DNA of 64,000 nucleotides from assembly GCA_024036415.1 (NCBI GenBank), contig JAMWET010006979.1, forward strand, positions 776,001 to 840,000, read 5' to 3'. The notes below the pieces were generated by a model. That model was not told the origin of the DNA. It did no database searches and saw only the letters and a program-made list of their open reading frames with translations. Positions 1 through 11,155 of this stretch are shown one piece after another. How positions within the stretch are numbered: position 1 is the stretch's first letter; each line of letters starts with the position of its first letter. A program made the translations under genes and the position numbers. This stretch comes from Prochilodus magdalenae (taxonomy: Eukaryota > Chordata > Actinopteri > Characiformes > Prochilodontidae).

Positions 1-970
1 TAGGAACCTCTACAACTCCATGCTGAGATGTCTGGCATGTTCTGTTAGACAAACATTGGGACCCGACGCCATACTGGGAGACTACTTCTGTATGTGTAGC
101 TCAGTAAATATTACCCATGTCAGTCTACATTCATCATCTTTTATTCCAGGTGACCTTTATCTTCCTTCCCAACAGCACTGCTATCCGACACTTCCTTCTG
201 GGTGCAACTATTCTTTTAATGATGAGTGTATATGCATATAATGAAGCCTCTATAGCTATGAATAGCATAGAATAAAAAACTGAATGAACAAAAACAATGG
301 CCTATGCCAAGAGTACCAACAGCTGCATCCAAACCCAGCGCTGTGTGTTGTGTTTTTTTGGTTTGGAGCTCCTGAAATACCATATAACTCAGCAGAAAAC
401 ATTGTAAAGCAAAGAACAAGTGTTTCATAATCATAATCACTTAATAGCATTGCGTGGCCTTCAACAGCTTCTAGCATTTCATGTCTTGGTGTATTTCCAG
501 CTTTGGGTTCTTGTATTTATACAGCTAATTCTCAGTGTTATCCTTAAATTTCCAGCTTCGCTTAAACGACTGCAGTTCAGTGTCTGCATGTGAAAGATAC
601 ATCATGGCGCTGGAATGTATTCCGGAGATCCTTTAAGGTGAAGAGAACCTGAGATTGGATAGTTTCAGCATTTAATTGAGTTTCCTTGGATGTTGTATGT
701 GGAAAGCAGCATGACCAGGTGGAGCGATTCAGGATGCCTTCTTTTAGGCAGCAGTGAAAAAGAACACAACGAGTCTGATACCGCCAGACCCTGGCTGGAG
801 ATAACTGGTGCTGTCACAGTTGCTGGAATGTTGGCTTCAAATATAGGTCATGTTGCATAAGACTTATTTGTGCCTTGTCTCATTTTACTAGCCTGGGGGA
901 ATATATATAAAGGTGCTTTGCCTTGAGACTCCTGACCTCTTTATTCATCTGCACTGGCGTATTTATCAAC
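1..970. other. intergenic, no gene seen
   Basis: AT-rich sequence without a credible coding frame. Positions about 185-240 (CTTCCTTCTGGGTGCAAC...TTCTTTTAATGA) recur near 24800, marking a dispersed repeat. The rest shows nothing I recognise. Confidence 0.6.
185..240. repeat. dispersed repeat fragment shared with 24795-24860
   Basis: CCTTCTGGGTGCAAC followed by TTCTTTTAATGATNAGTGTA occurs here and at about 24797-24850, where 14 extra bases separate the two halves. Two copies in 25 kb imply an interspersed family. Confidence 0.5.
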
Positions 971-1680
971 ATGTTTTCCAGCGTTATCCCCAGGTGGTAA
1001 ACGTAATTGCCCTTTTCACTCATACTCTGGCTTTACATGGTGAACCAGTGTAATCAAACAGCCAATCAAATGCCAGTAATGCACCTATAAGTGGTCACAT
1101 CAAGCGTTATACTCAAGCTACTGATTTCCCCTGATCAGTGGATAAGAATGAAAGACAGATATTGCTTTACTGGGTGGTTAAAAAGAATAAATTGATCACC
1201 TGATAGTACCTAGTACTCATCAAAGAGAGAATGATGTGGACCAAATAGTGTCTGCTGCTCATCAGTTAGTATAACTAATGCTCACCTTATAATACCTGGA
1301 GTTCATCAAATAGACACTTGTTTGTGCCTTTGTGTTTTCCAGCTTTTGGAAAGTGATAAACATAATTGTCCTTTTACTGATACTCTGGCTTTACATGGAG
1401 ACGTTTCTGCAACTGTACTAGCTTGAAACTTACATGAAACTAAATTGTATTTGAACTGTGTAATGTAAAGCATCCTACAACTCACCTGAAACCTAGCCGC
1501 AATAGTTGCAGGCAGCTCAACTTTGTAAAATAAGTTTCATCAAATAGCCAATCAAATGCCAGACATGTGATCACTTATAGTGATATACTTTCGAGCCATT
1601 GATTTCCCCTGATTGGAACGTAAGATGGACAATGGTTTACTAGGCTGGTAAAAAAAAACCTAGTGCTTAATATTGGTATT
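971..1680. repeat. imperfect direct duplication, two units
   Basis: Unit 1 (971-1200) and unit 2 (1335-1680) share in order GTTTTCCAGC, the ACTCTGGCTTTACATGG string, the AGCCAATCAAATGCCAG string, GTGATCACTTATAG/GTGGTCACATC, and CTGATTTCCCCTGATN. Unit 2 carries an extra block of about 125 bp (1401-1530). The divergence shows this is not very recent. Confidence 0.6.
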
Positions 1681-1689
1681 TTGTGCTGA

Positions 1690-1870
1690 CCTGATTGTAT
1701 CTGGTTTTCACCTGATGGATTACAGTGCTCACCTAATAATATAAGGTGTACTCCTGATGAAATCAGGTTTGCATCAAATAGTATCTGAAGCTCACCTGAT
1801 GGTATCTGATACCTGGAACACAGCTGATGGTATCCAGTGCTCACCTGATGTTATGTAGGGAGCATGTGAT
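1690..1870. repeat. degenerate ~25-bp tandem repeat
   Basis: Successive worn units of the type GCTCACCTGATGGTATCTGG: TTCACCTGATGG, GCTCACCTAATAA, TACTCCTGATGAA, GCTCACCTGATGGTATCTGA, ACAGCTGATGGTATCC, GCTCACCTGATGTTATG. One similar unit (GATCACCTGATAGTACC) sits at the end of duplication unit 1. Confidence 0.6.
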
Positions 1871-2006
1871 AGTATATGGTGAATGTGGTGTATGTGGTGA
1901 ATAATATACTACATACTTTCCAAGACATCATAATAAATGAAGAAAAGAACGGCAGTGGCAGATCTGCTAATATCTAAATAACACATTGTGGATGATATAA
2001 TAGCCC

Positions 2007-2191
2007 GACTGGTTTAGTGTAGTTGATTATTCCTCTACCCTGCATGCTGTAGACTGGGGTTCAATTCCACCACCTTACTTTATACCATAGAGAGTCATTG
2101 GGCAAGACTCCTAACACTACCTTAGCATTCCTGTGTAAATGTAAGATTGTAGGTCGCTCTGGATAAGGTCTTCGGCCAAATGCCATAAATG
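2007..2191 (+). repeat. tRNA-headed SINE, family with GACTCCTAACACTAC body (copy 1)
   Basis: Head: ACTGGTTTAGTGTAGTTGAT (A-box-like) and GACTGGGGTTCAATTCCACC (B box). Body: GGGCAAGACTCCTAACACTA. Tail: GTAGGTCGCTCTGGATAAGG, then CCAAATGCC(A)TAAATG. The same family occurs inverted at 14261, 18211 and 23329. Confidence 0.75.
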
Positions 2192-2399
2192 CATAGCGAG
2201 AATTACACTGTAACAGTAGCGGTGTAGATTTGTTTGGTGTAACTGTCACTTTGCATGGATATTGTGTTGCAAGGTAACTCTCAGCATGCAACTAGTTTCA
2301 GCATGTAAAGCCTAGCTTTGACTCCTACAGCTTCTGCCTCTTTGACTTTCTTCGCAGCTGAATCTCCATTTCCTTTCCCAACTTCCCCCATGCTTCTCT

Positions 2400-2412
2400 T
2401 TCCCCCCCCCTT
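2400..2412. repeat. poly-C/poly-pyrimidine run
   Basis: TTTCCCCCCCCCTTCTTC, directly before a GGAGGAGGAGG purine block (about 2460-2510). Low-complexity only; the open frame across it is Pro- and Glu-rich and not credible. Confidence 0.6.
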
Positions 2413-2775
2413 CTTCTCTCACCCCATTATTTATCAGAGTTGGGCTCAGTATGCAAGAAGGGAGGAGGAGGAAGAGGAAGAGAAGGAGGAGGGAGAAAGC
2501 AAGCGAGAGAGGAAGACATTGGTCACGAGGCAGCTGATTTGTCGCTGGGTCTGGGCCCTCTTGTTGGACCCAGCAGGTTGTTTTGATTATAGGCCCTCTC
2601 GCAGTGCTTCAGCCCGAACTCACAGACTGCACCCTCCGGCACATGCTTGGGCTTAGACCCCCCAGAGCTTTCTCCATGGCAACCTGAATTTACAGTAACA
2701 CTGGAAGAAAGCCTTAATTACTCTTTTATGTGCACATGAGGTTTCCTCTCGTTTATCTGAAAAGTACCATGAACG

Positions 2776-2923
2776 CTTCTCTCTCTCTCTTTCTCTCTCT
2801 CTCTCTACCTCTCTCCACCTCTCTTTCTACCTCTCTCTCTACCTCTTTATGCTTCTCTCTCTCTCTCTCCCTATATATATATATATATATCTTTATGCTT
2901 CTCTCTCTTTCCCTCTCTCTTTC

Positions 2924-2960
<37 letters not shown>

Positions 2961-2969
2961 CTCTTTATG

Positions 2970-3018
<49 letters not shown>

Positions 3019-3086
3019 ATGCTTCTCTCTCTTTCCCTCTCTCTTTCTGCATCTATCTCTCTCTCTCTCTCTCTCTCTCCTCTTTC

Positions 3087-3137
<51 letters not shown>

Positions 3138-3152
3138 ATGCTTCTCTCTCTT

Positions 3153-3213
<61 letters not shown>

Positions 3214-3290
3214 GTCTCTCACTACCTCTCTCTCTCGCTCTCTCTTTTTCTCTCACTACCTCTCTCTTTTTCTGCCCCCTCTCTCTGTTA
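2776..3290. repeat. long interrupted (CT)n microsatellite with internal (AT)n
   Basis: About 515 bp of CT dinucleotides with recurring interruptions CTTTATGCTTCTCT, CTTTCTGCATCTCT and CTACCTCTCT, and an (AT)8 at about 2875-2890. The interruptions recur in order roughly every 60-100 bp, so larger blocks have been duplicated. The Ser-Leu-repeat frames across it are artefacts. Confidence 0.9.
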
Positions 3291-3334
3291 TAGAGCTTCA
3301 GTGCTATTTCACTTGGCTGGTCTACTTGGATCAT

Positions 3335-3485
3335 CAAAAACATGGGTGTCAAGACTCCAGTCCTGATCTGCGCTGTTTAGCATTCCACCCCATGGAACAC
3401 ATGATTCACCTCTTCAGCTAATCGAAAAGGCCTTCATGAGTTCTGATTGGCAGAAGTGGGAAACCATTCAACTCTGCAGGTCTCT
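3335..3485. repeat. dispersed repeat, shared with 4936-5085 (copy 1)
   Basis: GACTCCAGTCCTGATCTGCG, TTTAGCATTCCACCCCATGG, CACATGATTCACCTCTTCAG and GTGGGAAACCATTCAACTCT recur in the same order at 4936-5085. Belongs to the 'ccagtcctg...ttagc' class of small fish repeats. Confidence 0.6.
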
Positions 3486-3644
3486 TAGTTGGACAGATTT
3501 GGTCGAATGTCTTTAGTGGTGATAAACACAAACAAACAAACAAAATAGATGTTTGTTTTAGTAAATTAGTGCTCAAACATCCACTTTATAGCTACCAAAA
3601 CAATAATAACAATACTGAAACTGTACAGATGTGCACATCTGTCA

Positions 3645-3972
3645 TCTTCTAAACCACTTTATCCTATTGGGTTCTGTAAGATCCTATCCCAGCCTATCCC
3701 AACACCCACAAGGAAGGCTACACCCTGGACAGGCCTCCAGTCCATCTCAGGGCAGACACAGACAGACATACACATTCACGCCTAGTGGGCAATTTAGCAT
3801 GTTCAGTTCACCTGAGTGCATGTGTTTGGAAACCGGAGCACCTGAAGGAAACCAATGAAGGCATGGGGAGAACATTCAAAGGTCAAACACAAAGGACCCC
3901 AGACACTGCGCAGGAATCAAACCCAGGCCCTTCATGCTGTAAGGCAACAACGCTACCCACTGCACCACCGTA
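3645..3972 (-). repeat. tRNA-headed SINE-like repeat with GGATAAGTGG tail (copy 1)
   Basis: On the minus strand it begins TACGGTGGTGCAGTGGGTAG (A-box-like), then GGGCCTGGGTTTGATTCCTG (B box), CCTTCAGGTGCTCCGGTTTC, GTGTCTGTCTGTGTCTGCCC, GATGGACTGGAGGCCTGTCC, and ends GGATAAAGTGGTTTAGAAGA. It is the same family as copies at 5878, 19817 and 34796. Open frames here are artefacts. Confidence 0.8.
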
Positions 3973-4935
3973 CATATAAAAATCATAATACTTTAAATTA
4001 AAACACAAAAAACAGGTAATATGTTCAGCATATATACAACACTGTGTGCGTGACTTTTCAGCCTGAGCTAGCACTGGAAAGTCATAAAGAGGAAATTATA
4101 CTAATGCTTTATCTGGTTTGGATGGGCCAGTCGAACCAGATAAACCAAACCCCTGGCAAATTAGATTACACAGCCCTGCCTGGAAAAATGAATTCAGCTG
4201 GAACAGTGTACTAACTAACCCTTATATCATCGTAACATACTTTCTTCTTTAGTTGGGAAACCACCGTTTAAAATTAGGTTAACTTTCACATTTCATAACG
4301 CTCACCAGGTGATCCAGTCCGGTGTGCTGCAGTGGTCTAAATGCTTTTCCATATTAATGGTTAGTTCTTTTGATAAATACCTGATAATACATTTTACATC
4401 TGCTCTAGAGTTCTTGGGGAAAGAGTTCAGTTAATGGAGACGCAGGACGGAGGTGCTGTTAGAAAAATTAAACCATAGGCTGTAAGTGGTAGCTTCCAGT
4501 TTCTAAGGGAGGACCCATCTACAGGGATGTTCTCCGGATTTGTGAAAGATCGATTATTATGTTCATTATTACATCTTCAAACTGAGCTTCAGAGAACACG
4601 TGGTTTATGGAGCACATGGAACTAATTGGTGTAAATCTGTTCAGAAACATTTATGGAATATATTTCCCGACCGCAGTGGTTCCTGAGGATTGGCAGTCCC
4701 TTCCAGGTGCTCAACATGTTTCCATAAATGTAGCCACAAAATGCAATTTCCACCTGTTTTTGGATGTCTCACAGTTGTTGTTTTTGTCTTTTAAAAAAGT
4801 AAATGGAACAAACTTTAATGAAAACATGTAGGTTTTATGTAAGTGAAGAAGAAGCAAACTGGATTTTTGTCTTGGCAGGTCATTAAGGAAGCCAGTGTTT
4901 ATAGCTGGGTTTTTTTTGTGGGTGGTTAAATATAG

Positions 4936-5085
4936 TTTTAAGGTCAGGCTCCAGTCCTGGGCTGTGGTGTTTAGCATTGTAGCTCATTTAATACATGACT
5001 CACCACTTCAGCTAATAGCAAAAGATTTCATGACTGGAATTTTGAGTGTGAAAAAGGAAACCATTAAACTCTGAGGGACCCTGAG
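4936..5085. repeat. dispersed repeat, shared with 3335-3485 (copy 2)
   Basis: GGCTCCAGTCCTGGGCTGTG, GTTTAGCATTGTAGCTC, ATGACTCACCACTTCAGCTA and GGAAACCATTAAACTCTGAG align in order with the copy at 3335-3485. Confidence 0.6.
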
Positions 5086-5877
5086 TTTTTATGTGACGCT
5101 TAATTTAATAACTTAAACTTGAAGTCTAGCATTATTGTTAGCCTGTTAGCTTGCTCTACCTTAGTCAGCCTAATAGAGGGATATATATCCAGAATATATC
5201 CAGATAGAGAGAGAATGTAAAGTGTAAACCAGGTACAGCTGGTCTTTTGGGAAACAAATGGTGATGTTCAACTGGCAGCTCGTCATCTGGTTGCATTTTC
5301 CGGGTTCAGATTTCAACTCAAACAACTGGGCTTTTTCAACCAGTGACTATGAGGACACTTACACATGTCTGCTAAAGCTCTGTGCTATTTATACTTGTAG
5401 CATTGCTGTTCTTCCCATTATTTAATCTTTACTCAGGCTGCACTAACAGCCACAAAAGCAGCTGCACTTTGTCCACGAGACATTTCAGGGGAAAAAACAA
5501 CAACCTAAAAAATCTTCGCTAAGATCACCAATGAACAACAGTAGTTTGGTAGTAACAGCTTTAGCTAACTGCTAGCCAGTATGTTTTTATCATGACAATT
5601 TTTCCAAATGATAAATGCATACATTTTTTTAATGGGCCTGTTTTGGAAATAAGAAAAGCCCCTGTCATGCCGGACATTTTATCTCAGCACCGCTGTTTTT
5701 GTTAAGAGCTGTGAATAGTTATTTGTATTTTTTATGGGGATCTCAAACCTCTTCCCTCACCCCTCGTTGCTCACTAGCAGTTCAACACAGCCCACAGTGT
5801 TCTATGCTGTAGCAAAGGGGTTACCAGGGTAACTTAAAGAACTTTATTTAATGTGGTTGAAAGTAGAAAGTTATATA

Positions 5878-6121
5878 AGTAGTGCTGTCAGCTCACAGCA
5901 CGAAGGTCCTGGGTTTGATTCCCCGGCCGGGTAACCAGGGTAATTCCTTTGTGGAGTATGCAAGTTCTTCCTGGGTCTGAGTTTCTTCTGAATGACTTTC
6001 AGACAGGCACATTGGAGATACTAAACTGCCCTGTAGGTACTTAAATGAGCCCAGGGATAGGCTCCAGCATCCCCACATGACCCAGGAGGATAAGCAGTAT
6101 AAATGATAAATAAATGAATGA
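5878..6121 (+). repeat. tRNA-headed SINE-like repeat (copy 2)
   Basis: TAGTGCTGTCAGCTCACAGC, GAAGGTCCTGGGTTTGATTC, GGGATAGGCTCCAGCATCCC, GGAGGATAAGCAGTATAAAT and a tail AAATAAATGAATGA. The central part is shortened. Confidence 0.75.
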
Positions 6122-9100
6122 CAAAAAGTATGGTCTAAAGTATGGTTAGTATGAGTTACACTAAATCTGTTTTCATTTGTTTGTATTGCTTCTAGATTCC
6201 TATAGTTTGTTACTCATCTAGCTGTGGTACAGAACAAGCTGGGCAAATTACATAACTCGTTGTGTAGTTGTGTTGAAGAAGGGATGTACAACATGTGACC
6301 TGCAGAAACATAGTGGGCATACAGTTTACATAAAAAGCTCAGTTAGCTTAATCCCTTCTGAGCAAACAGCATATCAAAAGATTCCTAGGTAGCGTATTCT
6401 TAGAATGGACTTTTCAGCTTTTCACTCAGTGTTGGCTTCGTCCATGCATGGATTTGATTTAGACCAAAATTGCCGTTTACACACAACGTTCATTGCATGC
6501 CTCTCTGATTTCTCTCCTAACACAACGAACCCAAGACCCTGGCTCCAGGATACGTGCAGAAGCCCAACCTCCAGCTTTCCATTATACTTTTATAAGATTT
6601 CTACTGGTGTGTGTTTTTATTTATTTTATTTTTTTCAGCTTCTTCTGCTGTGTTTGTGAGGGTTGCATGAAAAACTCTGTGCTTAACAGACTCCTTTACT
6701 GACAAAACCTGATAACGGTGTGACAAATTTATCTCTGTAACCTTTTATTACAAGACATTAGCTGCCCCAGAGGGGTTTGCTTTAATGAAAACCACCTTGT
6801 GCAGAACTTTCTCAGATCTCCAGTAACAGTGAGAGGCCTACCTTGGGTTACCAAGAACTCAAGAGCAAAGAGCAATAAAAAAAATAAAAAAGAAACAGTA
6901 TTGTTCAGGAAGGTTGCGGAGGAAATCTAGCACATACTGTTCAACATACAACACATCATCTAGTCCAATAAGACCATACTGAAGCTGCCATGTCCTCGCG
7001 TCAGGTCTGATTCAGTATAAACATAGGAGGGAGTAATACATATATAACTTTGCCATCCAAATTACTCACCTGCCTATTTATTATAGATATGATTTTTGGA
7101 TCTAGTTGGTCTTTGATATGATTTGCAATGCCAATTGTACCAATAAAATATGTGGCTTTGTTAAAGGTGGTACCTTAAATCTTAACTATGTGCATTGACA
7201 TTTTGACATCCGCATTTAAATATTACAGTACAGTCAGTGCCAGAAGTTCAGGGGTGCTTGACATCCATTGCCATGGAATTCCTTTGTGTTACACTGAGAT
7301 TTAATAAGATTTAATAAGAAACCTGCTTCACCAAGTTTCAATAAAAACGGTATGTCAAGCATTTAAAATTTTTTTATTAAAAATTACATCTACACAATTC
7401 TCCTACATACACTCGTCTTGCCGAGCCAGAAGCAACCTAATATCCAGAACATTTGGAGACTGGGAAAAATTTGGGGCTAAATGTTGCCAAAAACATAGAC
7501 TTATTAGGGTGGGAGCAAACCGAGAGTGAAATTTGCAAGCCAATTCAATCCCTTGTGAAGGCGAGGCTCAAACTTGGGGAAGTGTTTTTCAGGAAAGTCC
7601 CAGAAAACCCTTTTGGATTTGGCTTGTAGACGTGTGCCTCGCGTGCAGCGAACACATGAGATGCGTTTAAAATGTGTTCCTTTCTGCAAAGGAAAAATAT
7701 TCATAAACCAGCCTATACCTACGTTAGCTTTACAAGATCTCCAGGCAAGTTACAGAAGTCATGATGAGCTACCAGTAGCTGTGTGTGGCTTCCTCTGTCA
7801 TTCACATCTGGAATAAAAGAGAGGTGGCTGCCAGTGGTCAACAGTAATGAAGTCAATGCAGTTAGTTACTGGACTTAAGTAGCTTGTTGTGTATCTGCAA
7901 GCCCACCAATCAGGGTACAGCACACACTTTTTCTTTTTCTTTTTTTGAGCTTGGTTCTAGCTAATGGAAACTGTTCTCCTTCAGTGTTTTGTGCTTATGA
8001 TCATTTGCATAGAGAGAATTAGTCAGTGTTTAATAGAAAGACTCGGTCCACCAGTCTTTCTATTAAAAGACTGGTGGATCGAGAGTGACTCTAAAGTCTC
8101 TTCACCTAAAATGAGTGGATTGAGAGTCTTGTTGCAGAAATGATAATAGGGCATTAGGGCTACTGTTACTCTCCATACTTAAGTACATCTATAGGTAAAT
8201 ACTTTAGTACTTCTACTCATGTGGAGGTCTAAAGGGAGGAACCTTAATTTTTGTGTATCTCTACTTTAACTCAACTCCATGGTTTGTGTACTTCATCCAC
8301 CACTGGCTACTATGTTTGAGAAAGAAAGACTTGAATTTGAACCCAACGACATCTCACTACTCTCACTACTGCAAGGCACGTGACGAGAACGGCCTCGAGT
8401 TACATTCCTGTCCGTTTCTGACCCGCGTATGCAATTGGAATCTCCTTTGCATTTGAAAAACAAACATGCTCCTCCATTATGGGTGGTAATGGACATATAT
8501 CAAGATCACTGATGTCTGTGTTTAAAACATCAAGTTGTAAACATCTGGCCAGGCTTTTATCATTCTACCATATCCTGTGGCGAACAAGCCAAGACGTCTC
8601 GTCTCATAAGTTTATCTCTTTAAGCAGAGTATGTGAAGTGCTCTCTAGACATGTACTCTTGTTACAACATCACATCTCGTCCCATGGGAACAAACTTACT
8701 CCAGATGTATCTGATCCATCAAGACATGTTCCAAAAATGTTGCTTCTTTACTTTAGCATTAAAGCTAGAAGGCTGTATGTTGCAAACATTCCCCAAAAAT
8801 ACATCCCCAAAACTGCCTGTAAACCACTTCCAGGTCTTCATTACGGTGTTATAGGGCACCGTATGCCTTACTGCTAACTATACAAAAAAAAAAAAACATG
8901 TACATGAACACACACTTAAGATAACAGTCATTGTGTGGAATTCCACTTTCACCGCTTTACGTGCAGCAATAGCACCGAAAAATATGGAATAACAATTAGT
9001 TGAGCATTTCTTTTGTTTTTGGTCATGTACATATAACTTTAGTTCACAGTATTTGTGGCATCGCTATGTCTGCATGACGCCAAGTCTAGCACAAGGCCCG

Positions 9101-9240
9101 TTTGTCTAAGGTGGCTGGTCCTGCAGTCATACTGTATCCTAAACCCCACTGACAAACCTGTCTGACTGGATGTGGTTTAGGATGGACCAAAACAAAACAT
9201 TTGGGTGACTGTTGGTTTGTATTGTTAGTTAGCCTTAGTA
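6122..9240. other. intergenic, no gene seen
   Basis: AT-rich sequence. Apart from the hairpin at 8029-8078 and homopolymer runs (A12 at about 8884-8896) I see no recognisable repeat or coding exon. Frames up to 132 codons here have no recognisable domain and lack coding-like composition. Confidence 0.5.
8029..8078. repeat. overlapping (mutually exclusive) inverted repeats
   Basis: TTTAATAGAAAGACT (8029-8043) pairs perfectly with AGTCTTTCTATTAAA (8053-8067), leaving a 9-base loop. The right arm also belongs to a second pair: TCCACCAGTCTTT (8047-8059) with AAAGACTGGTGGA (8066-8078), loop 6. The two hairpins share bases and cannot form together. Confidence 0.75.
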
Positions 9241-9299
9241 GCAATGAACCAGCCCTGTCTCAATACCTCTACCAGTGAACCAGTCCTGACTTTCCATCT

Positions 9300-9540
9300 C
9301 TATACCCCTGACAATGAACCAGCCCATCATCTACACCCCATTCACTGGCTTGTCTTCATTTATAAGATGATTCTAGGACTAACACCACAATACTTACAGA
9401 CCCTAGTGCATCTGCTCAGTATAACACCAGGCCTTCTACCTATATTCAACTTAAAGCCCCTAAAACTAACACCTCCCGTGGCTCCTGTTCATTTCAGTCT
9501 GCTGCTGCACACGACTGGAACTACAAAAACATGAAAACTG
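9300..9540 (+). pseudogene. possible LINE reverse-transcriptase C-terminal remnant
   Basis: The translated phrase HWLVFIYKMILGLTPQYLQT resembles the 'F-IYKALLGxLPxYL' segment near the C-terminus of fish LINE reverse transcriptases. The match is short and the rest has decayed. Confidence 0.35.
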
Positions 9541-9721
9541 GATTCTTCTATCTCCGTTTCTAACTTTAAGATTCACATAAAGGATATTTTTACTGAGTAT
9601 TTTTAGGCCCAAGATGTGTCTGTTGATGTTTTGATGTGGTTCATTTTTCTCCCCTCCCCCTTTTGTGTTCCCTACTGTTAGTTAAGCTAAAGGTTAAATA
9701 AAATATATAGATATATAAAAG

Positions 9722-10640
9722 AAAATACCCCTCCCAATAAACCAGTTCTTTCTTTACAACCCTATACCCCTCCCAATGAACCAGCCCTGTCTGTTTAACC
9801 CTATACCCCACCAAAGAAACCAGCCCTATCTGTTTAACCCTATACCCCTCCCAATGAACCAGCCCTTTCTTTACAACCCTATACCCCTCCCAATGAACCA
9901 GCCCTTTCTTTACAACCCTATACCCCACCAATGAACCAGCCCTGTCTTTACAACCCTATACCCCTCCCAATGAACCAGCCCTTTCTTTACAACCCTATAC
10001 CCCACCAATGAACCAGCCCTGTCTTTACAACCCTATACCCCTCCCAATGAACCAGCCCTTTCTTTACAACCCTATACCCCTCCCAATGAACCAGCCCTTT
10101 CTTTACAACCCTATACCCCACCAATGAACCAGCCCTGTCTTTACAACCCTATACCCCTCCCAATGAACCAGCCCTTTCTTTACAACCCTATACCCCTCCC
10201 AATGAACCAGCCCTTTCTTTGCAACCCTATACCCCACCAATGAACCAGCCCTGTCTGTTTAACCCTATACCCCACCAATGAACCAGCCCTGTCTTTTTAA
10301 CCCTATACCCCACCAATGAACCAGCCCTGTCTTTTAACCCTATACCCCATCAATGAACCAGCCCTGTCTTTTTAACCTTTACCCCTCTAATGAACCAGCC
10401 CTGTCTTTTTAACCCTATACTCCACCAATGAACCAGCCCTGTTTTTTTAACCCTATACCCCACCAATGAACCAGCCCTGTCCTTTTAACCCTATACTCCA
10501 CCAATGAACCAGCCCTGTCTTTTTAACCCTATACCCCACCAATGAACCAGCCCTGTCCGTTTAACCCTATACCCCACCAATGAACCATCCCTGTCTTTTT
10601 AACCCTATACCCCATCAATGAACCAGCCCTGTCTCAACAT
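9722..10640. repeat. 37-39 bp minisatellite, about 25 units
   Basis: Unit type A is CCCCTCCCAATGAACCAGCC plus CTTTCTTTACAACCCTATA (39 bp). Unit type B has CCCCACCAATGAACCAGCCC plus TGTCTTTACAACCCTATA (38 bp). In the left half the order is mostly A-A-B or A-B; the right half is almost all a B-like variant with TTTTTAACC. Worn single units (AATGAACCAGCCC) at 9244-9335 lie just outside and may be the origin. Confidence 0.95.
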
Positions 10641-10985
10641 CCCCTTTTCATGGTGCCCATTATCCCTGGCAGCACCCTTTCTCCTAGCTCCAGTGCTAAA
10701 CCAAAGAGGCAAAATCTGGATAGCAAACAAGTCTTGGCTGGGCCACTACCTCTGAGGTAAGGGGAAATTTCACTTTTCACTTTAAATTATGCCGGTAAGT
10801 AAACCTTCACTGATGTGACAGTTTGTTTAATGATTTATTGATTCTAGTCACTTCATGCATGATGTCCATTATATGCAAATCACATGTTCGCATTGTCCAA
10901 ACCATTTAGTGACTGAATCACAAGACCCATTACCTCAGTCTAACACTAACCATTATCAGAAATTCAGTTGTGCTCCTTGAGTGCT
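10640..10985. other. intergenic, nothing recognised
   Basis: Unique-looking AT-rich sequence between the minisatellite and a Tc1-like fragment. Confidence 0.5.
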
Positions 10986-11155
10986 GACACTATTCGTTTG
11001 TTCCCTCTGTTTGATGCGGTAATAGCCTCTACTCTTCTGGGAGGGCTTTACACTCATTGATTATTGAACTTTGATGTGAGGATGTGATTGCATACACAAG
11101 AGCATTAGCTGGGTTAGGTACTGATGTTGGATGGTTCGTTCTGGATCACTCTAGG
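10985..11155 (-). mobile_element. Tc1-like transposase C-terminal fragment
   Basis: Read on the minus strand, ACATCAGTACCTAACCCAGC, AATGCTCTTGTGTATGCAAT, TTCAATAATCAATGAGTG and AAAGCCCTCCCAGAAGAGTA follow the order of the end of fish Tc1-like transposase genes ('tcagtacctgac...ctaatgctcttgtgg...aaagccttcccagaagagtgg'). The frame is broken. Confidence 0.5.

Noticed and set aside
2730..3421. 187- and 190-codon Ser/Leu-rich frames
   Set aside because: They only translate the CT microsatellite.
8479..8877. 132-codon open frame
   Set aside because: No recognisable domain, ordinary AT-rich composition, and no splice or promoter context; most likely chance.
9722..10640. Possible CRISPR array or interstitial telomere repeat
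   Set aside because: The units are contiguous with no unique spacers, so not CRISPR. CCCTATA occurs once per unit but there is no TTAGGG run.
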